Below are positions 1-9,184 of a stretch of DNA of 64,000 nt, piece after piece (position 1 is the stretch's first letter; each line of letters starts with the position of its first letter). The stretch comes from Mesonia hippocampi (lineage in GTDB: Bacteria > Bacteroidota > Bacteroidia > Flavobacteriales > Flavobacteriaceae). The notes below the pieces were generated by a model. It was given only the letters and a program-made list of their open reading frames with translations, made no database searches and had not been told where the DNA came from. Both the position numbers and the translations under genes were made by a program. The stretch lies in contig NZ_JACIFO010000001.1 in NCBI RefSeq assembly GCF_014197445.1, forward strand, positions 310,001-374,000, in the 5' to 3' direction.

Positions 1-352
1 ACATTGCAGAGAAAACAGCAATAAAGCCTATGATAATACTAAGCGAGAGGTAAATAAAAAAATGTAAATAATCGCCTGCTTTTAGAAATACGTGATTTTC
101 ATATACAAAAGTAGAAAAAGTAGTAAAACCACCACAAAATCCAGAAGCAAGTAATAGGGTACTGTGTGGCGATAAGCTTTGATTTTTTGCAGCCAAGCCT
201 AAAATTATTCCTATAAAAAAACTTCCTGAAATATTGGCTAAAAAAGTACCATAAGGTATTCCTGTTTCTATGTTGTTGAGCCATTTTCCGAGTAAGTAGC
301 GTAAAACACTACCGCTACCGCCACCAATAAAAACAAGTAAAAGTTGTTTCAT
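1..352 (-). CDS. crcB: Fluoride ion channel CrcB/FluC (C-terminus cut by window edge)
   Basis: Read from the ATG at 352 on the minus strand, the protein begins MKQLLLVFIGGGSGSVLRY, followed by GTFLANISGSF and GFCGGFTTFSTF. These are hallmark CrcB/FluC signatures: the N-terminal glycine-rich segment, the pore Asn, and the Phe/Thr/Ser track. About 117 residues are present and the reading frame runs off the left edge, so only the last few residues are probably missing. The family forms dual-topology dimeric channels that export fluoride across the inner membrane. It starts 5 nt after the stop of the upstream SRPBCC/GyrI-like gene, so the two are likely co-transcribed. I see no fluoride riboswitch ahead of that gene. 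Confidence 0.95.
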   Translation of the reverse strand, partial: MKQLLLVFIGGGSGSVLRYLLGKWLNNIETGIPYGTFLANISGSFFIGIILGLAAKNQSLSPHSTLLLASGFCGGFTTFSTFVYENHVFLKAGDYLHFFIYLSLSIIIGFIAVFSAM

Positions 353-357
353 TATTT

Positions 358-1431
358 TTAATTTTCCGAGGGGTTATCAGGTTGTTCTTGTTGTATTGGA
401 ATATAAATAGTAGTAACCCATTTTGCAGGATTAGGCTCTTTAGTAGAGTCGTTAACGTATACTTCAAGCGTATTTCCGTTTGATGCCTGCTTAAGATTAT
501 TCTCATTAAGGTAATTTTGTGCAACCTCCCAAACTTTAGAAATATTGTTATAATTACCTTTTAGCGTCAGCTTTAATGTTTCTTGAGGTGGTAAATAGCC
601 ACATAAAATATCGCTACTTGTTGTAATTACTCGATTGCTTGTGGGTATTCCTGCAGAGAAAATAATACTATTGTTAGCCTGATCTATCTTGTGGTAAAGG
701 GTAAAAGGAGCGCCTGTTATTTCGATGTTATGAAGTGCCATGTATTGGGTTATTTTCGGAAACATGAGGCTCATTTTTTCACTCAAATTTTCGGGAGTGT
801 TTTTTGTAGCAGTTGTATTATAGATGTAAAATCCACCGCTATGCTTAGTAACACCATCAATATGTATATCATAGGCTTGCATTTCTTTTTCTATTTTATC
901 TATAAGATTTACAAGTCCTTTTTCCAGGTACGGTTTAAGTTGTTTTTCGGGATGATTTTCATTATTAATAATTAGGTAGATTTTCTCTAAAAAAGAAAGC
1001 TTACCTTTTATTCCCCAAGATATTTTTATAGCATTCTTCTCTTTCTTTTCTTCAAAAATCCAATACATATCCTGTGTAGGATTACTAGCCAACGCTTTAT
1101 AGGTTATTTCTTGTGTGATACTATTATAAGGAAGCGTTTCTAGGGTGGTGATGTTTCCCGTTCCAAATTTTTCTGAATTCCACGAGATGCTAGCGTTTTT
1201 ACCTATTGTTTTTTCTGGTAAAGAAAACTGAATTGTAGGATCTTCTGTTTGTAAAGGATTCCATTTTTTCCAATTTTCTAAATTATTTACTTCTGTAAAA
1301 GCAACTTCTTGTGGTATATTTGTTATAAGCGTTGCTTTAAAATCAAACTCATCATCAATTGTAGCAATGTATAAAGACCCTCCAATAATAATTATTATAA
1401 AGAGTAAGAAAATGTATTTGAAAACTTTCAT
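358..1431 (-). CDS. SRPBCC-type N-terminal domain plus GyrI-like effector-binding domain protein, membrane anchored
   Basis: A protein of 357 aa. Residues about 5-25 form one hydrophobic segment, a signal anchor. Residues about 30-190 resemble a polyketide-cyclase/SRPBCC fold, with a W-x-x-W-N-P motif after the first helix. Residues about 195-345 resemble the AraC effector-binding/GyrI-like domain, but there is no helix-turn-helix. This SRPBCC plus GyrI-like arrangement is common in Bacteroidota and its ligand is unknown. It lies 5 nt upstream of crcB, probably as one transcript. A role in binding a small hydrophobic molecule at the membrane is inference from fold resemblance only. Confidence 0.75.
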   Translation of the reverse strand: MKVFKYIFLLFIIIIIGGSLYIATIDDEFDFKATLITNIPQEVAFTEVNNLENWKKWNPLQTEDPTIQFSLPEKTIGKNASISWNSEKFGTGNITTLETLPYNSITQEITYKALASNPTQDMYWIFEEKKEKNAIKISWGIKGKLSFLEKIYLIINNENHPEKQLKPYLEKGLVNLIDKIEKEMQAYDIHIDGVTKHSGGFYIYNTTATKNTPENLSEKMSLMFPKITQYMALHNIEITGAPFTLYHKIDQANNSIIFSAGIPTSNRVITTSSDILCGYLPPQETLKLTLKGNYNNISKVWEVAQNYLNENNLKQASNGNTLEVYVNDSTKEPNPAKWVTTIYIPIQQEQPDNPSEN

Positions 1432-1477
1432 GAAGTAGAATTTTTACATTATGCTAAGATAAGTAAACTGTTAATAT

Positions 1478-1485
1478 TATATTTG
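1478..1485 (+). promoter_or_regulatory. -7 promoter element (TAnnTTTG) for the M49 peptidase gene
   Basis: TATATTTG matches the Bacteroidota sigma-ABfr -7 consensus TAnnTTTG exactly. It ends 25 nt before the ATG at 1511, giving a predicted leader of about 20 nt. No clear -33 TTG was checked off. Confidence 0.55.
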
Positions 1486-1510
1486 TTATTCATAATAATT
1501 TTAAGAACTA

Positions 1511-3568
1511 ATGAAGATTAAACCAATTTTCCCTGTGCTTTTAAGTGCATCTTTATTAACATTTTCATGTAAAGAAGAACCGAAAACTACGGAGGGAAAC
1601 AAAACAGAAATCCAAAAAACGCAAGCATCAACCCAGAAAGCGTTTGATTATACCGCAGGAGAATTTGCTGATATCAAAGTGCTAAGGTACCAAATTCCAG
1701 GTTGGGAAAACTTAAGTTTAAAAGAGCAAAAGTTAGTTTATTATCTTACGCAAGCAGGTTTAGCAGGGCGTGATATTATGTGGGATCAAAACTATCGCCA
1801 TAACTTAAAAATACGTAAAGCCCTAGAAAACGTGTACACACATTACCAAGGAGATAAAACTACCGATAGTTGGAAGAATTTTGAAACCTACTTAAAACGT
1901 ATATGGTTTTCTAATGGAATCCATCACCATTATTCTACCGATAAAATAATGCCTGAATTTGATAAAGCCTATTTAAATGAGTTGCTAACAGCAACAAATA
2001 CAACACTTAAAGGAGAGGCTTTTGAAGTTATTTTTAATCAGAAAGATGCGAAGAAAGTTAATTTAGACAAATCTAAAGGTTTATTGTTAGGTTCTGCCAT
2101 AAATTTTTACGGAACCGATGTTACCGCCGAAGATGTAGATAAATTTTATGCAGAAAAAAAATCGCCAAACCCTAAAAAACCTTTATCATTTGGACTTAAT
2201 TCTACATTGGTAAAAGAAAACGGAAAACTTGTTGAAAAAGTTTGGAAAAGTGGAGGACTCTACGGTGAAGCCATAGATGAAATTATAAAATGGTTAGAAA
2301 AAGCACAAACTGTTGCAGAGAACAAAAAGCAAGCCGATGCCTTAGGACTTTTAATTAACTATTACCAAACAGGAGACTTACAAACTTGGGACGATTATAA
2401 TGTTGCTTGGGTAGAAGCAACCGAAGGAAATATAGATTATATCAATGGTTTTGTTGAGGTTTATAACGACCCTAAAGGATATCGAGGATCTTACGAGAAT
2501 ATCGTACAAATTAAAGATTTCGATATGTCTAAAAAAATGCAAGTGGTAGAAAAAGAGGTGCAGTGGTTTGAAGATAATGCACCAATTATGGACGCGCATA
2601 AAAAGAAAAACGTTGTAGGAGTTACTTACAAAACGGTTATTGTAGCAGGAGAAGCGGGTGATGCATCACCAAGTACACCAATAGGGGTAAACCTACCTAA
2701 TGCAAACTGGATAAGACAATCTCACGGAAGTAAATCGGTATCCTTAGGAAACATTATAAACGCATATAATAATGCAGGAGGTGGCGAAAAATTACACGAG
2801 TTTGCCCACGATAAGGAAGAAGTTACCTTGTCTGAAAACTATGGGCAATTGGCAGATAAATTACACACTACTTTACATGAAGTTGTGGGGCATGCTTCAG
2901 GGCAAATTAACCCAGGGGTAGGAGAAACTAAAGAAACATTAAAAAGCTATGCTTCTACTTTAGAAGAAGGTCGTGCAGATTTGGTAGGCTTATATTACCT
3001 AATGGACCCGAAACTACAAGAGCTAGGGCTAACAGACGATTATGTAAAACTTGGTAAAGCTGCTTATAACGATTATATCCGTAACGGAATGATGACGCAA
3101 CTTACTCGTATAGAACTAGGAAAAGATATCGAAGAAGCTCACATGCGTAACCGCCAATGGGTAAGTGCATGGGTGTTTGAAAAAGGTAAAGATGCTAAAG
3201 TTATAGAAAAAATAACCAAAGATGGAAAAACCTATTTTGACATAAAAGATTATGATAAGTTACGTGAACTTTTTGGAGAATTATTAAAAGAAACACAACG
3301 TATTAAATCTGAAGGAGATTATGATGCGGCTAAAAATCTAGTAGAAAATTATGGGGTGAAGGTAGACCAAGCCATCCATAAAGAAGTACTAGAGCGTTCG
3401 TCTAAATTTGAAGGAAAGCCTTATAGCGGATTTGTAAACCCTGTTTTAGTACCTGAAACTAATAAAGCTGGAGAAATTACTGCCATAAAAGTAACACAAC
3501 CAGAAAGTTTTGAAGCTCAGATGCTAGAATATGCTAAAAAATATAGCTTTTTATCTGTAAATAAATAA
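1511..3568 (+). CDS. Dipeptidyl peptidase III-type metallopeptidase (family M49), lipoprotein
   Basis: A 685-aa zinc exopeptidase expected to release dipeptides from peptide N-termini. The zinc motif HEVVGH lies at residues 456-461 and fits the M49 pattern HExxGH. The third ligand region EEGRAD (485-490) fits the family's EExR(K)xD motif. The N-terminus has a lysine-rich start, a hydrophobic stretch and the lipobox-like LTFSC with Cys at 20, so it is probably a lipoprotein rather than cytosolic like the eukaryotic enzymes. The length agrees with bacterial DPP III. It is transcribed alone: an upstream -7 element and a strong downstream terminator bracket it. The M49 assignment is firm and peptide specificity is not known. 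Confidence 0.93.
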   Translation: MKIKPIFPVLLSASLLTFSCKEEPKTTEGNKTEIQKTQASTQKAFDYTAGEFADIKVLRYQIPGWENLSLKEQKLVYYLTQAGLAGRDIMWDQNYRHNLKIRKALENVYTHYQGDKTTDSWKNFETYLKRIWFSNGIHHHYSTDKIMPEFDKAYLNELLTATNTTLKGEAFEVIFNQKDAKKVNLDKSKGLLLGSAINFYGTDVTAEDVDKFYAEKKSPNPKKPLSFGLNSTLVKENGKLVEKVWKSGGLYGEAIDEIIKWLEKAQTVAENKKQADALGLLINYYQTGDLQTWDDYNVAWVEATEGNIDYINGFVEVYNDPKGYRGSYENIVQIKDFDMSKKMQVVEKEVQWFEDNAPIMDAHKKKNVVGVTYKTVIVAGEAGDASPSTPIGVNLPNANWIRQSHGSKSVSLGNIINAYNNAGGGEKLHEFAHDKEEVTLSENYGQLADKLHTTLHEVVGHASGQINPGVGETKETLKSYASTLEEGRADLVGLYYLMDPKLQELGLTDDYVKLGKAAYNDYIRNGMMTQLTRIELGKDIEEAHMRNRQWVSAWVFEKGKDAKVIEKITKDGKTYFDIKDYDKLRELFGELLKETQRIKSEGDYDAAKNLVENYGVKVDQAIHKEVLERSSKFEGKPYSGFVNPVLVPETNKAGEITAIKVTQPESFEAQMLEYAKKYSFLSVNK

Positions 3569-3588
3569 CATTTAAGATAATCACTAAA

Positions 3589-3614
3589 AAAAGCCCTGAA
3601 ATTCCAGGGCTTTT
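3589..3614. terminator. Bidirectional rho-independent terminator
   Basis: A 10-bp perfect stem (AAAAGCCCTG at 3589-3598 with CAGGGCTTTT at 3605-3614) and a 6-nt loop. It separates the convergent M49 peptidase and valS genes and has A/T tracts on both sides, so it can serve both. Confidence 0.85.
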
Positions 3615-3640
3615 GCTTTTTAAAAAAAGGAGATTATTGG

Positions 3641-6271
3641 TTATTGTAAGTTAGCCAAACTAGTTTTTATCGCTTCAATTTTAGCAATGGCATCGGCTTG
3701 TTTTTGTTTTTCGATAGCCACTACTTTTTCTGGAGCATTGTTTACAAAACGTTCGTTGCTTAATTTCTTTTCTACAGATTTTAAGAAGCCTTCATTGTAG
3801 CTAAGTTCTTCTTTTAATTTTTCAATTTCTGCGGCAACATCTACATTGTCTCCAATAGGAATAAAATACTCATTAGTTTTCACTCTAAACGATAATGCAT
3901 TGTTGATACCTTCTGTGGTGTAAGAAAACGTTGTAATATTTCCTAGCTTTTGGATAACAGTATCGTATTCCTTGCTAAAATTATCATTATTAAGTACTTG
4001 TAGGTTGATTGTGTTTTTAAATGAGATATTTTTTTCTTTTCTTATTTTTCTTATTCCTGCAATTACTTCTTTTACCACTTCAAAGTCATTAATCATTTGT
4101 GTGTTCGCTTTAGTATCTTTAGGCCAACTAGCAATAATTAACGCTTCTTGAGGGTTTCTTTCCGTAATATTCTGCCAAATTTCTTCGGTTAGGAAAGGCA
4201 TAAATGGATGAAGAATTTTCAGGTTGTTTTCTAATAATTGTATGGTCTCCTCTAGGGTAACTTTATCTATAGGTGCTCCATATGCAGGTTTTATCATTTC
4301 TAGAAGCCATGAGCAGAAATCATCCCAAATAAGTCTATATGTAGCCATTAAAGCATCGGAGATTCTGTATTTTTCAAAATGGTCGTTAATTTCGTTTAAG
4401 GTGTTTTTAAACTTTTCTTTGTACCATTCTAAGGCTATTTTAGAAGATTCTGGTTGGGGGATGTCGGCAACTTCCCACCCTTTAATAAGTCTAAAAGCAT
4501 TCCAGATTTTATTTCCAAAGGCTTTACCTTGTTGGCATAATGACTCGTCAAATAATAAGTCGTTTCCTGCAGCATTACTAAGTAGTAAACCTACACGTAC
4601 GCCATCTGCACTATAATCTTCTATTAGTTTTAGAGCATCAGGAGAGTTCCCTAAGGATTTAGACATTTTTTTACCTTGTTTATCGCGTACTAAACCTGTA
4701 AGGTAAACATTGGTAAAAGGTTTTTTTCCGGTAAACTCATATCCTGCAATAATCATACGGGCAACCCAGAAAAATAAAATATCTGGACCTGTAACTAAGT
4801 CGTTGGTAGGGTAGTAGTAGTTAAATTCTTTATTGTCTGGGTTTCTTACGCCATCAAAAACGCTCATTGGCCATAACCAAGAGGAAAACCAGGTGTCTAA
4901 AGCATCATCGTCTTGTTTAAGGTTATTAGCGGTTAAATCTGGATTGTTGGTTTTTTCTTGAGCGAGTACCAACGCTTCTTCTATATTTTTTGCTACTACA
5001 AAATCGTCTTTTCCTTCGCCATAATAATAAGCAGGGATACGATGCCCCCACCATAACTGCCTAGAGATGTTCCAGTCTCTAATATTATTCATCCAATGGC
5101 TGTAGGTGTTTTCAAACTTTTTAGGGAATAATTTTACCTCGTCATCTTCCAGTACTGCTTTGATAGCAGGTTTAACCAATTCTTCCATTTTAAGAAACCA
5201 TTGGTCAGATAATTTAGGCTCTATTACAGCTTTTGTACGCTCAGAAGTTCCTACTTTGTTGGTGTAGTCTTCTATTTTTGTTATAAATCCTTTTTCTTCT
5301 AATTCTTTGGTAAAAGCTTTTCTAACTTCAAAACGGTCTTTACCTTGGTAATGTAAGCCGTGCTGATTTAAGGTAGCGTCATCGTTAAAAATATCGATAA
5401 CTTCTAATTGGTGTTTATCTCCAAGATTTTTATCGTTTTCATCGTGTGCTGGAGTAACTTTTAGGCATCCTGTTCCAAATTCTACATCTACATATTCATC
5501 TTCGATAATCGGAATTACCCTGTTTACTATAGGTACAATTGCTTTTTTACCTTTTAAATGTTGGAAACGCTCATCGTTAGGGTTAATACAAATTGCTGTG
5601 TCGCCAAAAATAGTTTCGGGACGGGTAGTGGCAATGGTCAATTTTTCTTCAGAGTTTTCTATGGCATAGGTAATGTAGTATAATTTACCTTGTCTTTCTT
5701 CATAGATAACTTCTTCGTCAGAAAGCGTTGTTTTTGCTTCAGGATCCCAGTTTACCATACGGTAGCCACGGTAGATTAAGCCTTTGTTGTAAAGGTCTAC
5801 AAATACCTGTATAACAGATTCGTATAGGCTGTTGTCTAGGGTGAATTTTGTTCGTTCCCAATCACAAGAGGCACCAAGTTTTTTAAGTTGATCTAAAATC
5901 CTTCCTCCGTATGTATCGGTCCATTCCCAAGCATGTTTCATAAACTCTTCTCGGCTTATAGAGGCTTTGTCTATTCCTTCGCTTTTAAGCTTAGCCACAA
6001 CCTTAGCCTCGGTTGCAATAGAAGCATGATCTGTACCAGGAACCCAGCATGCATTAAAGCCTTGTAAACGTGCCTTACGGATAAGAATATCCTGGATTGT
6101 ATTGTTTAACATATGTCCCATATGCAACACCCCTGTAACGTTAGGAGGAGGAATGACAATGGTGTAAGGTTTTTTATCATTTACTTCAGAATGAAAATAG
6201 TTGTTTTCCATCCAGTAGCTATACCATTTGTCTTCTATTGTTTTAGGATCGTACTTTGCTGCTATTGCCAT
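3641..6271 (-). CDS. valS: Valyl-tRNA synthetase
   Basis: An 876-aa class Ia aminoacyl-tRNA synthetase that charges tRNA-Val with valine. The HIGH-type motif HMGH is at residues 50-53 within PPPNVTGVLHMGH, and KMSKS is at 535-539. The CP1 editing domain lies between them, with the motif TTRPETIFGDTA typical of ValRS. The C-terminal 65 residues form a charged coiled coil, the tRNA-binding arm of bacterial ValRS. The length is normal for the family. It is monocistronic: a TAnnTTTG element sits about 30 nt upstream and a terminator follows the stop. Confidence 0.98.
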   Translation of the reverse strand: MAIAAKYDPKTIEDKWYSYWMENNYFHSEVNDKKPYTIVIPPPNVTGVLHMGHMLNNTIQDILIRKARLQGFNACWVPGTDHASIATEAKVVAKLKSEGIDKASISREEFMKHAWEWTDTYGGRILDQLKKLGASCDWERTKFTLDNSLYESVIQVFVDLYNKGLIYRGYRMVNWDPEAKTTLSDEEVIYEERQGKLYYITYAIENSEEKLTIATTRPETIFGDTAICINPNDERFQHLKGKKAIVPIVNRVIPIIEDEYVDVEFGTGCLKVTPAHDENDKNLGDKHQLEVIDIFNDDATLNQHGLHYQGKDRFEVRKAFTKELEEKGFITKIEDYTNKVGTSERTKAVIEPKLSDQWFLKMEELVKPAIKAVLEDDEVKLFPKKFENTYSHWMNNIRDWNISRQLWWGHRIPAYYYGEGKDDFVVAKNIEEALVLAQEKTNNPDLTANNLKQDDDALDTWFSSWLWPMSVFDGVRNPDNKEFNYYYPTNDLVTGPDILFFWVARMIIAGYEFTGKKPFTNVYLTGLVRDKQGKKMSKSLGNSPDALKLIEDYSADGVRVGLLLSNAAGNDLLFDESLCQQGKAFGNKIWNAFRLIKGWEVADIPQPESSKIALEWYKEKFKNTLNEINDHFEKYRISDALMATYRLIWDDFCSWLLEMIKPAYGAPIDKVTLEETIQLLENNLKILHPFMPFLTEEIWQNITERNPQEALIIASWPKDTKANTQMINDFEVVKEVIAGIRKIRKEKNISFKNTINLQVLNNDNFSKEYDTVIQKLGNITTFSYTTEGINNALSFRVKTNEYFIPIGDNVDVAAEIEKLKEELSYNEGFLKSVEKKLSNERFVNNAPEKVVAIEKQKQADAIAKIEAIKTSLANLQ

Positions 6272-6300
6272 ATTTTTGGTCTGGTTTTTGAAATAAAAAA

Positions 6301-6308
6301 CAAAAGTA
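6301..6308 (-). promoter_or_regulatory. -7 promoter element of valS
   Basis: On the minus strand the sequence is TACTTTTG, an exact TAnnTTTG match, ending 29 nt before the valS ATG at 6271. Confidence 0.55.
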
Positions 6309-6384
6309 GGGATATCCTATATATTTTAAAAGTAACTTTTGAAAAATGAATTTTATTAGTACATTAGTCCCAAAATAATAAATT

Positions 6385-6753
6385 ATGAAGAATTTTTTTG
6401 CAATAATGATGTTTGTATTTGCAGGAGTGGCAATGAATGCACAAGCAAATATGAAATTTGACACAGATGTAGTAGATTATGGAACAATAATCCAAAACGC
6501 AGATGGTGTACGTACCTTTAAAGTAACCAATACGGGTAATGAAGATTTAATTATTAAAGATATTAAATCTACTTGTGGTTGTACGGTACCTCAAAAACCA
6601 AAAGGACCAATTGCACCAGGAGCAACCGCAGAGATTAAGGTGAAGTACGATACAAAACGTTTAGGGCCTATCCGTAAAACGATAACTGTTTATGCAAACA
6701 CAGAGAATTCACCTTATCCGTTAAAGATTAAAGGAATGATTAATAAAGAATAA
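6385..6753 (+). CDS. DUF1573 domain protein, secreted, Ig-like fold
   Basis: A 122-aa protein with a cleavable signal peptide (hydrophobic residues 4-18, then NAQA). The mature part has the DUF1573 pattern: an FDTDVVDYGTI opening, the TFKVTNTGNEDLIIKDIKSTCGCTVP core with the Cys-Gly-Cys motif at about residues 69-71, and a PGATAEIKVKYDT strand. DUF1573 is abundant in Bacteroidota and predicted to be an ASPM/SPD-2/Hydin-like Ig domain; its molecular role is unknown. The gene is divergent from valS and ends in its own terminator. Confidence 0.85.
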   Translation: MKNFFAIMMFVFAGVAMNAQANMKFDTDVVDYGTIIQNADGVRTFKVTNTGNEDLIIKDIKSTCGCTVPQKPKGPIAPGATAEIKVKYDTKRLGPIRKTITVYANTENSPYPLKIKGMINKE

Positions 6754-6776
6754 CATACTTTTATTAATCGAAAAAT

Positions 6777-6805
6777 AAGCTGCTCTTTTATGGGCGGCTT
6801 TTTTT
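6777..6805 (+). terminator. Rho-independent terminator after the DUF1573 gene
   Basis: A 9-bp stem including G-U pairs (6777-6785 with 6792-6800), a 6-nt loop and a run of T from 6799. Confidence 0.8.
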
Positions 6806-6831
6806 ATAACAAAAAGTAAGTAAATCAGTTT

Positions 6832-6839
6832 TAATTTTG
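6832..6839 (+). promoter_or_regulatory. -7 promoter element of the aminotransferase-murB unit
   Basis: TAATTTTG, an exact TAnnTTTG match, ending 28 nt before the ATG at 6868 and just downstream of the preceding terminator. Confidence 0.55.
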
Positions 6840-6867
6840 CAAATTTGCCTTTAAAAAATAATTTATC

Positions 6868-8064
6868 ATGCCCGCAATATCAAACAAAGGTATGGCAATG
6901 CCAGAATCACCTATCAGAAAGTTAGTTCCTTTTGCCGATGCCGCAAAACAAAAAGGAAAACATATTTACCACCTTAATATTGGTCAACCCGATATAAAAA
7001 CCCCAGTAGTAGCCCTAGAAGCTGTAAAAAACAATAATTTAGAAGTGATTGCTTATTCCAACTCGGCTGGCTCTGCTTCATATAGAGAAAAACTAGCAGC
7101 TTACTATCAAAAACATGAAATCCCTGTAACTTCAGAGGAGATTATTATAACAACGGGAGGTTCTGAAGCTTTACTTTTTACTTTAGGGAGTATAACTGAT
7201 ACCGATGACGAAATAATTATCCCCGAACCTTTTTATGCAAACTATAATGGTTTTGCAACCTCTAATGGAGTAAAAGTAGTGCCGGTACAAGCAAGTATAG
7301 AGAATAATTTTGCCTTACCTCCAATAGCTGATTTTGAAAAATTAATTACTCCAAAAACAAAAGCTATATTAATTTGTAATCCAGGAAACCCAACAGGCTA
7401 TTTGTATACTAAAGAAGAAATAGAACAATTAGCAGCTTTAGTAAAAAAACACGATATATTTTTGGTAGCCGATGAAGTTTACCGTGAGTTTGCTTATGAT
7501 AATGCCAAGCACTTTTCGGTAATGGCACAACAAGGCATCGAAGAAAATGCCATTATGATAGACTCTGTGTCTAAGCGTTACAGCATGTGTGGTGCTCGTA
7601 TTGGGTGTGTGGTATCTAAAAACAAAACATTTATTCAAACAGCTTTAAAATTTGCACAGGCGAGGTTGAGTCCTCCAACTTTTGCGCAAATAGCAAGTGA
7701 AGCAGCTTTAGATACGCCAGAATCATATTTCACAGAAGTGATAGAAGAATATGTTATTCGTAGAAATACGTTAATAGAAGGCTTACAACAAATAAAAGGA
7801 GTAAAAGTAGCTACCCCTAAAGGCGCTTTTTATTGTATCGTAGAGCTTCCTGTAAAAGATGCAGAAGATTTTGCACGTTGGCTTCTAGAAGATTTTGATT
7901 ACCAGAATGAAACTGTAATGGTAGCACCAGCAGCAGGTTTTTATTCAACTCCTAATACAGGGACAAATCAGGTAAGAATTGCTTATGTTTTAAACAAGAA
8001 AGACCTAGGAAAAGCAATAGAAATATTAGCAAAAGCATTAGAAGTTTACCCACATAAAGCATAA
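6868..8064 (+). CDS. PLP-dependent aminotransferase class I/II (aspartate aminotransferase-like)
   Basis: A 398-aa fold-type I aminotransferase. It shows NIGQPDI near the N-terminus, the CNPGNPTG substrate and cofactor motif, ADEVYREF with the pyridine-contacting Asp, and SVSKRYSMCGARIG with the Schiff-base lysine at Lys236. C-terminal Arg in QVRIAY should bind the substrate carboxylate. The subgroup (aspartate/aromatic-type, 1-gamma) cannot be resolved by eye. It ends 5 nt before murB, so they are probably co-transcribed, although the link may not be functional. Confidence 0.9.
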   Translation: MPAISNKGMAMPESPIRKLVPFADAAKQKGKHIYHLNIGQPDIKTPVVALEAVKNNNLEVIAYSNSAGSASYREKLAAYYQKHEIPVTSEEIIITTGGSEALLFTLGSITDTDDEIIIPEPFYANYNGFATSNGVKVVPVQASIENNFALPPIADFEKLITPKTKAILICNPGNPTGYLYTKEEIEQLAALVKKHDIFLVADEVYREFAYDNAKHFSVMAQQGIEENAIMIDSVSKRYSMCGARIGCVVSKNKTFIQTALKFAQARLSPPTFAQIASEAALDTPESYFTEVIEEYVIRRNTLIEGLQQIKGVKVATPKGAFYCIVELPVKDAEDFARWLLEDFDYQNETVMVAPAAGFYSTPNTGTNQVRIAYVLNKKDLGKAIEILAKALEVYPHKA

Positions 8065-8069
8065 CTTAC

Positions 8070-9083
8070 GTGGAAGTACATAAAAATTATTCCTTAAAAA
8101 ACTACAACACCTTCGGGATAGCGGTTGATGCAAAGCAGTTTGTAGAAGTTACAACTACAGAAAACTTAAAAGAAGTTTTACAACAAGCCTATGCTTCAGA
8201 AATACTTCTATTAGGAGGAGGAAGCAATGTGCTTTTTACCAAAAATGTAGATGTCACAGTAGTTCACCTTAATTTAAAAGGGAAAACAATAGTAGAAGAA
8301 ACAGCCGACAGCATTACGATAGAAGTTGCAGCAGGAGAAAACTGGCATAACTTTGTACGCTGGTGTGTAGAGAATAATTATGGTGGGTTAGAAAATTTAT
8401 CGTTAATCCCAGGAAATGTAGGTACAGCGCCTATTCAAAATATAGGTGCTTATGGAGTAGAGCAGCAAGATTGTTTTGTATTGTGTAAGCTAATTAATAA
8501 ACAAACTTTAGAAGAATCTGTTTTAAAAAAGGAAGCTTGTAATTTTGGTTATCGTAATTCTATATTTAAACAAGAAGCAAAAAACTTATATGTAATTACT
8601 CATGTGCAGTATAAACTTACTAAAAAAGCACATAGGTTACATACCACTTACGGGGCTATAGATAAAGAACTATTAACTCAAAATATTTCATCGCCAAGTA
8701 TTTTAGATATATCGGATGTTATTATAAAAATTAGGCAAAGTAAACTTCCAGATCCTAAAAAAATAGGAAATAGCGGGAGTTTCTTTAAAAATCCAATTAT
8801 TGAAGTGTCTAAGTTTAAAACGCTTCAAGTAACACATCCAGAAATACCACATTACATAGTAGATGAAACAAAAGTAAAACTTCCTGCAGGTTGGCTTATC
8901 GAGCAAGCAGGTTTTAAAGGTTATAGAAAAGGAGATGCAGGAGTACACCCAAAACAAGCTCTGGTGTTGGTAAATTATGGAGCAGCTACTGGAAATGAAA
9001 TTTTAGCATTAGCAAAAACCATACAAGCCAGTATTGCGAAAAAATTTAGCATAGCTTTAGAACCAGAAGTTAATATATTCTAA
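8070..9083 (+). CDS. murB: UDP-N-acetylenolpyruvoylglucosamine reductase MurB
   Basis: A 337-aa FAD flavoenzyme that reduces UDP-GlcNAc-enolpyruvate to UDP-MurNAc for peptidoglycan. It opens with SLKNYNTFGI and carries the FAD-binding LLGGGSNVLF and LSLIPGNVGTAPIQNIGAYG, the YRNSIFK region, GNSGSFFKNP with the catalytic Ser, and a final LEPEV with the catalytic Glu. Its length and the inserted middle region match type I MurB as in E. coli. The start is a GTG 5 nt after the aminotransferase stop; no ATG in frame lies near it and the N-terminal motif begins at residue 8. Confidence 0.96.
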   Translation: MEVHKNYSLKNYNTFGIAVDAKQFVEVTTTENLKEVLQQAYASEILLLGGGSNVLFTKNVDVTVVHLNLKGKTIVEETADSITIEVAAGENWHNFVRWCVENNYGGLENLSLIPGNVGTAPIQNIGAYGVEQQDCFVLCKLINKQTLEESVLKKEACNFGYRNSIFKQEAKNLYVITHVQYKLTKKAHRLHTTYGAIDKELLTQNISSPSILDISDVIIKIRQSKLPDPKKIGNSGSFFKNPIIEVSKFKTLQVTHPEIPHYIVDETKVKLPAGWLIEQAGFKGYRKGDAGVHPKQALVLVNYGAATGNEILALAKTIQASIAKKFSIALEPEVNIF

Positions 9084-9092
9084 AAAGAAAGG

Positions 9093-9124
9093 ATCAGGAG
9101 TTTAATGTTTTTTAAACTCCTGAT
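9093..9124 (+). terminator. Stem-loop after murB
   Basis: A perfect 12-bp stem (ATCAGGAGTTTA at 9093-9104 with its complement at 9113-9124) and an 8-nt loop. The following T-run is broken by AAAATT, so termination may be partial. A promoter element for the next gene follows immediately. Confidence 0.6.
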
Positions 9125-9131
9125 AAAATTG

Positions 9132-9139
9132 TATTTTTG
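9132..9139 (+). promoter_or_regulatory. -7 promoter element upstream of the small membrane protein
   Basis: TATTTTTG, an exact TAnnTTTG match, ending 45 nt before the ATG at 9185. Confidence 0.55.
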
Positions 9140-9184
9140 TACGAGAATGTACAATCTACCTGTTAGATTAAAAATAAAAAAGTC

